Positions 1 through 10,044 of a DNA stretch of 64,000 bases are shown one piece after another; within the stretch, counting starts at the first letter, position 1, and the number at the start of each line of letters is the position of its first letter. The stretch is from positions 42,600,590 to 42,664,589 of the forward strand of contig RSEF01000003.1 of NCBI GenBank assembly GCA_003993805.1. The letters run 5' to 3'. The notes beneath the pieces were generated by a model, which had not been told where the DNA came from, did not search any database, and worked only from the letters and a program-made list of their open reading frames with translations. The position numbers and the translations under genes are program-made. The stretch comes from Himantopus leucocephalus (taxonomy: Eukaryota; Chordata; Aves; Charadriiformes; Recurvirostridae).

Positions 1-239
1 TGTGGACAAGAGACACCTTGTTATCAGCAGAGCTGAAGGCAGCCCATTGCAGGTGTATGCACTCAAACAAGTAAGTATGAACAGGACAACATGATGGTGG
101 AAGCTCTCACTTTTTCTGGGGAATCTACAGGACTGGCTGCCTTTCTGAAGTGCCTCTACACAAATGCATACAGCATGGGGAGTAAACAGGAGTAGTTAGA
201 GGTCTGCATGCAGTTGCAGGGCTGCAGTTTTATTGAGGT

Positions 240-832
240 ATCTGATGCGGGATAGCTCGCACAGCTGGAGTGCTGCAATGGATGGACATGGGCTGCCTAG
301 GAAGACAGCCTGGGATAGCAAGGAGTGGGAGTTGCCTTTTATGTGAAAGAGCAGTGAAACTGCATGGAGCTCTGCCTTCAGTTAGTTGATAAGCCTGTTG
401 AGAGCTTATGGGTTAAGATTAGAGGGCAGATCAATAGGGGTGACACTATAATGGGCCTTTGCTACAGACCGCCTGAGCAGGATGAAGTAGATAAGGCCTT
501 CAGACAACTGTAAGATGCCTCATATTTATAGGCCCTGGTCCTTATGTGAGAGTTCGGCTACTTCATTATGTGGTAGAAGGAACACAGCAGGGCACAGGCA
601 ATCCGGGAGTTCTCTGAAATGTATTGATGACCACTTGCTAGCGCAGATGATCAGGGAGCTGATGAAGGAAGGCATTATGCTGGACCTCACACTTAGAAAC
701 AAGGAATAATTGGTTAGGACATGAAGACTAGGGGCAACCCTGGCTGCAGTGACCATGGGATGGTGGCGTTCAGGATTCTGAGAAGAAGGAACAAGGCAAA
801 AATCAGGATCACAACCCTAGACTAGTTAACCC
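240..832 (+). mobile_element. CR1 LINE ORF2 fragment (endonuclease region), decayed
   Basis: Translated in pieces, this stretch shows hallmarks of the CR1 endonuclease region: a CYRPP-like motif near 460-480, RNTAGHRQS and CIDDH near 580-635, LDLTLRNKE near 680-707, and a GCSDHGMV-like motif near 740-765. Stops and frameshifts break it, so it is a dead fragment. Sense is on the plus strand, like GGPS1, whose intron probably contains it. Boundaries are approximate. Confidence 0.75.
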
Positions 833-1020
833 TATTTTGAACAGGACAGTTAAACTAGACAATTCTATAGTGACCTTAATCCATCACAAGTGGCTGCCCA
901 GGTTTAAAAGTGTGTAGGCCTGCTCTCTTTGCTTGTTTTCCTGCAGTTCACTTACGCTGGCTGTAGAGGGGCGGTCTGCTTGGGGAATTTATCCATTTAA
1001 CACTAATCCATCAGAGGACA

Positions 1021-1060
1021 GAGCTAAACATGAAAGTGTAGAGCTAAACATGAAAGTGTA
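1021..1060. repeat. Perfect 20-bp tandem duplication
   Basis: The 20 bases at 1021-1040 recur without mismatch at 1041-1060. This is a two-copy direct repeat in non-coding DNA, likely a length polymorphism. Confidence 0.95.
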
Positions 1061-4000
1061 CAATATAGCTGGGGTAATATAGTAGCTTGCTTCCTCCAGA
1101 AGGGCAGTGCCGCCTTCCCCTGGCTCTCAGTATCTGCTGCTTACCCTGTACGAACTCTGGCAGACCCACTCCACTTCATAAGCTGACTCAGTACATAAAG
1201 CTGGCAGAAAGCTAACCTAGCAAAAAGCAGAGAGTTTTCTGCTGGGGTAATGAGTTGATTAGCTTAGTGAGGCTGTAATAAGGGCTAGGTTAATAGTCCC
1301 TCTGCTCTTTCCCATGCTGTTCTAGCACTTTCACGTACCCTCACTGGAAGTGGGGTGCTGTCCTAAGGGCATAGTTTGTGGTCACTTCAATGCAGCAAGA
1401 GTGAAGAAATACTAATCAGGAGCCTGTCCAGCACTGGAGGTGTGTGGGTTTTGGGTCTGTACCCTGTCACAAGAACAATTGTGTCTATAGAGAGTAAGTC
1501 AGGCTAATTTTTTTCTTAGGGAAGCATCTCATCTGTCTGAAGAGGTGGGGAGGGATTGTCCTCAGTACAACATCCTTAACCTAACTTGATCTTTGTTTCA
1601 AGGATAGGGGTTTGACATTCTTACCTGTAAAAGGAATTTCATCAGAGTGAATTTGTTATGTTCTGAAGATTATTTTTTTTCTCACCTCTTCCACCCAGCA
1701 TTACTAAGGAGAAAAGCTTTCCATAGTTGCTGTTTGATTTGGGTAGTATTGGGATCTTAAGCAGATTAAACTGAATGCATTTAGCATAACTTTGATAAAA
1801 GCTTGGTGCAGTAATGTCTATTATAGCTCTATATAGTAGGTAGAGCTTCTGATTTTGGAAGTTAGACATCTATGTTCTGCAGCTTTACAATAGCCTGCTT
1901 ATAATAATTAATAGAGCAATGACATATGACAGTGAAGAAACTGGGTAATTCTGCCAGTGTTAAGTTTTACTCCTTTTAATTTTGTCCTAGTGTGCCTGGA
2001 TTGTTGTCTTGTCTAGTTTGGGGAGAGGAGAGGTGTGGCAAGGAGCGGAGGCTTCTGCATCTAGGCTTTTGAGACCAGTATTAGAGGGGTTTGGGGTTTT
2101 ACCATCATAGCATGGCTGTAGGCATAGAACATGCATACAGAAAATTGCTGTAATATCACATAGACCTGGTAGGATTGACCTCAGAACAAGATAAAATAGC
2201 ATTTATGTAATAATGTTCCTTTAAAGGGGCTTACACAAGCAAATCTGCACCTATAAAAGGAAAGATGAATGCTTCACTGTACAGATAGTCTTTTTTTCCT
2301 TGAATAGTCAGTGTCTAGACAGCCTTGCTAGTCAAGATAGACAAGTCTAACAATTCAAATGCTGTCTGTACTAAGGAACTGAAGTGGCTAAATCCATTGT
2401 GCATGTTAATAATCCATTTAGAGTGTATGCTAGTAGTTATGATCCTCATAATGAAATAACACTTGTTGCTGAACATCCAGTATTCCGTAAGCACACTTTC
2501 TAGGAAACATTCAGAAAAACAGAATTAGCTGCCTAATGTAAAAAAGCAGGTGTTGTCTGTATCAATGTAATTTAGAACTGAATAAACAGCTGTAGATAGG
2601 GTACACTTCCTTAATGTGATACTATCTCTGAGTAGCTTTCTTTATGGATGTACTGAAATATTTGTTAATATTAACTGGCAAGCCATACAGTTTGGCAGAT
2701 GTTTATAACATTACTCTCAATATTTTTGAGCAGTCTTTTCAGTTAACTCATGCAATTATTTTAAAATAAAATACTGAAACTCTGCAGGAGTTTTTGACCC
2801 TCCCTTCTGCAGTACTGGTGGTCACAAGTGTGTAGTGAGTCAGATCATGGAACCAATCTGGCCAAAATCTGATCTAACCACATGGGGAAAGGGGGGGAAG
2901 TCTGAGTGTTTGAAGTGTTCCAAATCCTTAGTATCTGCAGGAAATGTTGTCAGAAGCCGGTCTAACTTGAATTAGTGGTGGTGCTTAGTTATTGTAAGAG
3001 GTTTTTAAATTCTTGGGTACTACTCTAATTTTGTATTTAAATTTGAGCTCTGGTTTCCTGTGTTAAAATAATGAACTCCTCAGTCAACAAAATGTTGATT
3101 TAAATTGACAGGCTTTTAAAAAATGATTTAGAACCAGCTATGTACTTGTCTGACATGGGGACCTTAAAATATCTGTTCTGCTGTTTGAGAGACAAAAGAA
3201 TCCCTCCCTCCTGCAGAAAGCTATTAGTGTTTAAAACGGAGCACAGAAAACAAAAATGGAGAACCCAAGCCAATGACAGTGTATGTCCAGGTAAAAGTGC
3301 CCTTTCACACAGGACAGAGCCAGAGATCAAAGCTGCTTGGGGGGTGTGGGGGGAAGAAGTGCCTTTTGGTCTTTTCTAATGAAAACCAAAAGATGGTGGT
3401 GATGGGCAGCAGTGGAAATCTTTGAGAACTGAGACAAAAATTTAAGCCATTTGAACCAGGGAGGAAGGTTATCACCTTTGCTACTGAGCCCAAACCACAA
3501 AGCTGTTGCTTACCTGGTGGTGACTTAATTAGAAAAGGAAAAATCCTTAGTCCAGTTTCTCTAGCGTATATCACTGCAAGCGTATCTACCCATTTTTATT
3601 GTTCTGTTTCTGTATGTGCTGGTCGCACAGCAATGGAGAAGCCTTAGGGAGAGATTCAAATGTTGAAATTTCTTCAGTGCTATGGGCAATATGGCATCAT
3701 CAACATGAGGACTAATATTGCAGAATCATTAAGTTGTGTCTCAGTAGATCTCAAGATGAGTAGTAATATGGAACCCACAGTCTAGGTTGCACCGCTTTGA
3801 AGTTTATTTAAAACTTTTTCCAAAGGCCTTGTTGATATGAGTTACATATGCAGAGCTGTTTGTCTAAACCTGTCTTGCAGTTATTCAAAGATCTTATACA
3901 TTGTTGAGCTTGTCAAAGTTCAGAGCACCATTGTCTCAGTGTGGGTATGGGGTGACTTTATTTCATATTGATCATCAGTAGATGCTGAATAAATATTTGT

Positions 4001-4834
4001 ACGTGACTCCTGGCAATTTATTAAAGAAAGCTGGCATCATAAGTTATAGGCACATAGGTTAACTTCTGTTAAAATTCAATCCATAATGTAAAATGTGTCT
4101 GGATTGAATACTAATGCTTATTTTAATACTAAACTTAGACTTCTGATCTTATCTTTCATTCCTATGAAACGGGATGACTGTTTGGCTCCACCAAACTAGA
4201 TTTAGCCAAAGCAGAACAAATCCTTTTATTTTATTTTATATTTTACTTATTTATACCTTTTGTCACAGGTATAAGGTAAATGTCTGAATTCTTGGAAAGT
4301 TCTGTTCAGATTTTCATTTATTTGCGAAGTATGTCAAATGTCACTTTCCTGTTTTACAAATTTTCAATAGCAAGTGAAGAGTACTACAGGAGAAAGACCT
4401 AAAAATGGAGAGAGATGGATATTCAACAAATATCCGTATCTTCAACTAATAGTGAATCATATTTGAAACTTTTTAATGTGTTACATACACAAAATCAACA
4501 TGCCTGGCAAACTAGGGCTTTTAGAAGTAGCAAGCTGATCTGTACAGGTTACCAACACACTCAGGATTACTTACTAATTAAACTGCCAAAACCAAATACA
4601 GTAACCTGTAAGTTGCATATTACTGTGAAATGTCTAAAACTGAAGCTGCCGATAATTGTGATATTTATACAATGAAGAAACAAGCTACACAATTACTATG
4701 ATATATTTTCTGATTTCAAGCTGATCAGCTTACGGGTCTCAAACCAGCTATAGTTATTAAGAGAAACTCTTGTCCCTAATAATGAACTTTTTGTGGGTTT
4801 TTTTTAATAAATGCCTATAATATTTTTATTGTAG

Positions 4835-4905
4835 GTAAGCAAGTGAGAACCAAGCTGTCACAGGCCTTTAATCACTGGCTGAATGTTCCAGAAGACAAAA
4901 TACAG
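4835..4905 (+). CDS. GGPS1: GGPS1 coding exon (second coding exon by comparison with human)
   Basis: The acceptor AG is at 4833-4834 and the donor GT at 4906-4907. The exon starts with the last two bases of a glycine codon and encodes KQVRTKLSQAFNHWLNVPED then KIQ. Its 71 nt end in phase 0, fitting the next exon, which begins VIIEVTEM. Confidence 0.95.
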
Positions 4906-7900
4906 GTACTAGCTAATTCCTTTTAAAGGGCTGTTACCTTTCTTCCAAGACTACTAATAACAGATGATTCTTACATAGCATAAAAGATCAGAAATCTTAA
5001 ATGCGCTAGTTTCTGAATATAGTAAAGTAAACTTTCAGGAAAACAACTTTAGTGCAAAGCTTTGACTGTGATATAACACTAAAGAAATTACTTCCATGAC
5101 TTCTCTTATGTAGAATAGCTACTTCTTTCAAGTGTGCTTAACCTCTTAAGTTGTAGATAAGCAACTACCACTGTTACGCGCTTAACATAACTCAGTTATT
5201 AACACTGAGTTTTCAATGATTTATGAAAGAAGCTAGACATTTACCTTGTAAACTACACAAATATAGTGGGTGAAAACAATCTTATGATTTTGATACAAGA
5301 ATGTCAAAGACAGCATTTAAACCAACTTTGTAAATAACTTCATGTTCTGGACCTAAAACTGTGGTGGTCTTACACAGTCTAGAGTCCTTACTCCCTAATG
5401 AGAAGCATTAGACTAGGAATTCTCCTTTCCTCTTACTTCTCTGTTGGATAGTCTGTGCAAGATGTATGGCTGTGTATTTAAGTACTGTGGCTTGTCAAAT
5501 GAAAAATTATCTTCTTGGTAGACTACAGTTTTGCCAAACTGCATATCGAGGGTGCAAAAGATTCTCTGTATCCAAGACAATGTAAGGAATTAAAATAACC
5601 AGTTATTTTTTTACACTTACCCAGCTGGTCTGTAGTTAATTACATTAATTGTAGGCAGAACCACCTTTAGAGTCTGTGAAGGAGCCCTCTTTAGGGTGGT
5701 TTAAGAGTGATACTTCATAGTCCTCAAGGAGAAAAATGGTGTAAGTCATTTAAACAATGAAAGAAGAGGCTGTATCCATCATCTAGTAACTCTTCTATTT
5801 TCCAACCTGTCTATATAACTTTTTAGCCAGATTTAGTCTGGCTTCCAGGTAGACACTTCTTACCCTCTGTGATCAGCTACATATCCAAATAAAATGTATT
5901 ATATAGTAACCTGTGTATTGCATGCATAGGTTTAGTCTAATATCATAGATCAGAATTCAAACTGGAAGGAGCCTTTGGAAGTTATCTAGGACAACTCCCT
6001 GCTTAGAGCAGGGCTTGCTCTGTAGCTACTTTAGGCTTCTGGGGGCCTTGCTGAGTTTTGGAAACCTGAGGATGTAGATTGTGCAGCCTCTCTGGGCCTG
6101 TCTTCCTCTTCCATGATAACAAACTCTTCCGTTCTCTCAGATTGGGATTTCTTATGCTGCAGTCTGACTGTTGCCTCTTGGCCTTTTGCTGAGCAACTGT
6201 GACAGTAGGGGTCCATCTTCACTCATGTACTGTGTGTTGGAGTGATAGTGCAGCAGCCACTGGTTAGATAGGCTTAGGTTGTAAGAAAGCATAATGCTCT
6301 GTGCTGGTTCTTCAGCTTTAATTATGAAGAGCAGTCTTCTCATTTCCTCAGACTACTTCCTGATGTCTTCTGAAATAAGATTTTTCTGCTGTCTGAATTT
6401 TTTTCTCCTTACTTTCAACTTTGAAGCATTTTTGACAGTCTTTTTTTAAGTTCACAAGATAACTTGATTCAAACACACAGAGCCATGAAGCACTATTTCA
6501 ATTAAATCTTAAATGTCTAGAAGCTACAGAAGTTCACGAAACTGACAGTGATATGAAATAGATTAGCAAGAGAAATGCTAGAATAGGCTTGTCCAAGGAA
6601 TTCACAGCATACAGGGAAACTTTCCTGATAGTACTGAGACACAGAATGACATAATGGACTTAAAAGAATATTCAAATAGGTATGTAAGGTTGCTTTCAGT
6701 AAGTACTCTATCCTCTGATTTAAAGTCAGTGGGCAACAACATATCTTCACGGGTCAAAGTAGGGCTCACTTCTAACTGGTAGATGAGTCATTAGTGCTTC
6801 TTAAGTAGGTTGTTCTTGCAGTCTTATCTTGGACAAACAGATTGCTGGGGTTTGGGTTTTAATCTTTGGGACAGTGGTCACTGAACACTAGGTGGCTTGC
6901 TGCTCAAGAAAATGTTTGCAGCAAAGTCCCTTTTTTCCCCCTATAGCACCCACCAAATAGGACTGTACTAGGTACTTGCCACTATTAATTGGTGGCCTTG
7001 GTATTTTTTTAAAGCAGTTGTTTTGATTAATGTTGACTGAGTGCAATGTTTGTAGCTAGCAAGTGTAATTGGTTCATTAGCTTTAAAATCATATCTTAAT
7101 CAGATGTGTTTTGCAGTGAGTTTATACAGTATGGAGTTTTACATGCTTAAATTTACTTCCACATAAGCAGGTGCTGAATATAGCTGTTCTTTGCATAGCA
7201 GCTTGCAATAAAAACACTACATAGTGTTGAAAACTCTTCATTTCTTGTTGAATTGTCCTGCTTTGGAATTAAGGTTCACCTTTAGGCAAATGTCGTTGGC
7301 TACCAGCTTGATGTTCTGAACAGCTATTGCATACCTCAGGAGGTGTATGATACTGGTCTACCTAGTAACAAGTAGTAAGTGTGTAGGAAGCTTCCCAAAA
7401 GAAGTTGTAGCTGTTGCCTTTCTGCTGAGAATTTTCCAAATGATGTTTCAGAGAGAATAGTCTGTCCTTTTAAGAGCTCAGTACTGAAGATAACTACTAC
7501 ACAAAGTATGGGGAAAGAAAGATGAACTCTTTCCACTTCTCAAAACAAGGTTTAAAAGACAAATGTGTTGGTGGATGAAACCTGACACTCTCAAGAATTG
7601 AGTTCAGGAGATCTTGGGTTAGTGAATCTAAACTTGTCACAATGTTGTGTTGCTTTTCTTCTGGTCACGTTTCTAATAACAGTTACTGCATGGCTCCCAG
7701 ACAATGGCATATTTTAGAACTGTAGCAACAATGAAGAGGAGCATGCAAGTGGAAACACTTCAGGGAGTAAGTTCACTTTGAATGTGAAAACATTACACAA
7801 AAGACAGAGCATATAATCCAGGATTTACAGCACATTGGCTGATGAAGAGAATTATAAGTCTGTACTAATAGTAAAAGCAAGTGGTCTAAGGGGGAACCTT

Positions 7901-8772
7901 AGTGATAGAGAATGTAATTCTTTAAAACTTTATCTATTTTAAATAGGGTCTTGCACAGCTGGAGGTTAAATTACAGTGGAAGAATTAATAATTTTCTCTT
8001 CTTGTAATAGGTTATCATTGAAGTGACGGAGATGTTGCACAATGCAAGCCTGCTCGTGGATGATATTGAAGATAACTCAAAGCTACGACGGGGCTTTCCA
8101 GTGGCACACAGTATCTATGGAATTCCTTCTGTAATCAACTGTGCTAATTATGTGTATTTCCTTGGCTTAGAGAAGGTTTTAACCCTTGATCATCCAGATG
8201 CTGTTAAAGTTTTTACCCGTCAACTTCTGGAACTCCATAAAGGTCAAGGCTTGGATATTTACTGGAGGGATACTTACACCTGTCCTACAGAAGCTGAATA
8301 TAAAGCTATGGTACTGCAAAAGACAGGTGGTCTCTTTGGATTAGCTGTAGGCCTCATGCAGCTGTTCTCAAATTATAAAAAAGACTTAAAGCCACTTCTT
8401 AACACACTGGGCCTCTTCTTCCAAATAAGAGATGACTATGCCAACTTGCACTCCAAAGAATATAGTGAAAACAAGAGTTTTTGTGAAGACTTAACTGAGG
8501 GCAAGTTCTCATTCCCAACCATTCATGCAATTTGGTCAAGACCTGAAAGTACTCAGGTGCAAAACATTTTACGTCAAAGGACAGAGAACATAGATATAAA
8601 AAAATACTGTGTACATTATCTTGAAAATGTGGGTTCCTTTGAGTACACTCGGAATACATTGAAAGAGCTTGAATCTGAAGCCTATAAACAAATTGAATCA
8701 CTTGGGGGAAACCCTGAGCTTGTAGCATTAGTTGAACAGCTGAGCAAAATGTTCAAAGAAACTGAAAATTAA
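4835..8772 (+). CDS. GGPS1: Geranylgeranyl diphosphate synthase 1, partial (two coding exons, 5' end missing)
   Basis: This enzyme of the trans-prenyltransferase family condenses farnesyl diphosphate with isopentenyl diphosphate to make geranylgeranyl diphosphate, used for prenylating Rho/Rab-type GTPases. The spliced CDS joins 4835-4905 and 8011-8772. It gives 276 complete residues, plus a glycine whose first base is in the missing upstream exon, against about 300 in human. The first Asp-rich motif (DDIEDNSKLRRG) and the second (FQIRDDYANLHS; DDYAN replaces a canonical DDxxD, as in animal orthologues) are both present. KTGGLFGLAVGLMQLF, part of the helical core, is intact. The reading frame is open to TAA at 8770-8772 and the C-terminus ends MFKETEN. 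Missing are about 23 N-terminal residues on a separate exon. TBCE follows on the same strand about 8 kb downstream. Identity is near certain because almost every residue matches the human protein as I recall it. Confidence 0.97.
4906..8010 (+). other. GGPS1: GGPS1 intron
   Basis: A GT-AG intron of 3105 bases. It holds an antisense CR1 fragment from about 5943 and otherwise AT-rich sequence; the short ORFs here show no recognisable protein. Confidence 0.9.
5943..6345 (-). mobile_element. CR1 LINE 3' fragment, antisense, decayed
   Basis: The left edge reads as the complement of the CR1 3' end, with an ATCATAGAT start then GGAAGGAGCCTTTGGAAG, the degenerate form of the usual 'patients' of bird CR1 tails. 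The match continues through CAACTCCCTGC and CAGCCTCTCTGGGCC-like segments. It decays toward the right, so the far boundary is a guess. Confidence 0.65.
8011..8772 (+). CDS. GGPS1: GGPS1 terminal coding exon with both Asp-rich motifs
   Basis: The acceptor AG is at 8009-8010 after a pyrimidine-rich tract. The exon encodes 253 residues from VIIEVTEMLHN to the TAA at 8770-8772. An in-frame ATG at 8023 could be mistaken for the start, but four upstream in-frame codons (VIIE) match the human protein and join the previous exon. The catalytic core lies on this single large exon. Confidence 0.97.
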   Translation, partial: VIIEVTEMLHNASLLVDDIEDNSKLRRGFPVAHSIYGIPSVINCANYVYFLGLEKVLTLDHPDAVKVFTRQLLELHKGQGLDIYWRDTYTCPTEAEYKAMVLQKTGGLFGLAVGLMQLFSNYKKDLKPLLNTLGLFFQIRDDYANLHSKEYSENKSFCEDLTEGKFSFPTIHAIWSRPESTQVQNILRQRTENIDIKKYCVHYLENVGSFEYTRNTLKELESEAYKQIESLGGNPELVALVEQLSKMFKETEN

Positions 8773-9930
8773 AAATGTAACTCCTGGAGGTGGATTAAAA
8801 CTTTAAAATGGGAAAATAACCAGACTATCTGAGAGGTGTGGTAATCCGTCTCACTTAACTTTCTCTTGTAGCCACATTACAGAAACTACTGTTAAAAACA
8901 ATTTGTCACTGAGTATTGAAATATATACCTTCTTATCTATACAGTCTTAACTGCTTACAGATGGCTTTGTTAAAGCAGATGTACTAAATTGAAACAAGTT
9001 TTGAATATAAATGTGATCATCTTTACACAATCATCAGTATTAGTTCAAGCCTAAAGCTCTCATATCTTTTTAACCAGGCTATTGTAGGTTTCTGGCTGAA
9101 ATTCTTTGTTAAATTAAATCAGATTGACCTGAATGTATTGTGCGTTTTCAAACAGCGCTCTAGTAAATCAAAATGTACAATGTTAAATAACAAAAGATAC
9201 TTGCAACCTCAATGCACATAAAACTGTTGTGTGATATTTCAAAGTTAGGCTTAAGAAGATCAGATGGATCAGTGTGCTAAGTTATAAAGTGAATATCCTA
9301 TCCGGCTTCTGGGGATACTTTCAGGGGAATGTGAATTACAAAAGATAGTATTTTATATGCAAATAAGACTAATGTTTAGTCTGAAACTGTAGCTTTAGAA
9401 AGATTTCAAAGTACCTTAAGAGAAAAGATTCCATTGCATCAGCAAAGCATAAATTTGCTGCTGATTCCAGCTCTGCAGTGGATAATTTTAATCACCTGGT
9501 TTTAGATTTTGAAACTGTCAAATATTTTATAGCCAGGGACTTAAATCTATGCATTAGAGATCATATATGTAAGGGTAAAAAGCAACATAGTAAGTTGCAA
9601 CTAGAAATGGAATGGGATTCATACCAGGTAGCTTTAGGACACTGTAACTGGTGCAGGTCTCTTTAGTATCAGTTTATAATTGAGAGGGGCTTTTCCAAGA
9701 GTCAACTCGTAATTCATACTGCATTCCTGCTCTGAATTGCTATCTGGAGGCATGTTGTAGGTCTCTCCAGAGAGACAAATTCTGTAACTTATTTTTTTTT
9801 GCTAAAGAAAAATACAGCATCTTGTTCTACAAGCTATAATACCACTTCAGTTTTGTTAATTGCTTAAATAGTGCTTTAAAATTATGTACACAGATGTACT
9901 GAAATAAAAGGAACTGAGAGCTAGATTGTG
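8773..9930 (+). other. GGPS1: GGPS1 3' untranslated region (probable extent)
   Basis: AT-rich non-coding sequence follows the stop. A canonical AATAAA sits at 9902-9907 and a weaker ATTAAA at 8794-8799, so a long and a short 3' UTR are both possible. The cleavage site is inferred only from these hexamers. Confidence 0.55.
9902..9907 (+). terminator. Candidate GGPS1 polyadenylation signal AATAAA
   Basis: This is the first canonical AATAAA I see downstream of the GGPS1 stop codon, about 1.13 kb after it. A G-rich stretch (9930-9938) follows within 30 bases, as expected for a downstream element. Confidence 0.5.
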
Positions 9931-10044
9931 GGGGGAGGGCTGATAAGTGAGGAAACCCTCTACACATCTATATACAAATATATATATANGCGGGGGGAGG
10001 GCTGATAAGTGATGAAACCCTCTACACATCTATATATATATATA
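9928..10044. repeat. Direct duplication at a single-N junction, ending in TA repeats (assembly artefact likely)
   Basis: Copy 1 spans 9928-9988 and copy 2 about 9990-10044, separated by one N at 9989. Both run from a G-rich start through GGGCTGATAAGTGA and CTCTACACATCTATA into a TA dinucleotide run. They differ at a few positions (T/C near the start, G/T in the middle) and in TA-run length. Confidence 0.85.

Larger units (their letters stand above)
1..4834 (+). other. GGPS1: Probable GGPS1 intron; no coding exon found
   Basis: The sequence upstream of the first recognised GGPS1 exon is AT-rich. Apart from the CR1 fragment and a 20-bp tandem duplication I see no conserved coding sequence. I looked for the first coding exon (about 23 residues, ending in a sequence like YLLQLPG in human) and did not find it, so it is probably upstream of base 1. 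Confidence 0.55.

Noticed and set aside
4415..4675. ORF with a YLLIKLPKP string resembling the end of the missing GGPS1 exon
   Set aside because: The match is confined to a few residues, there is no donor at the right position or phase, and the upstream residues do not resemble GGPS1.
8399..8728. 109-residue minus-strand ORF
   Set aside because: It is the antisense shadow of the GGPS1 terminal exon.
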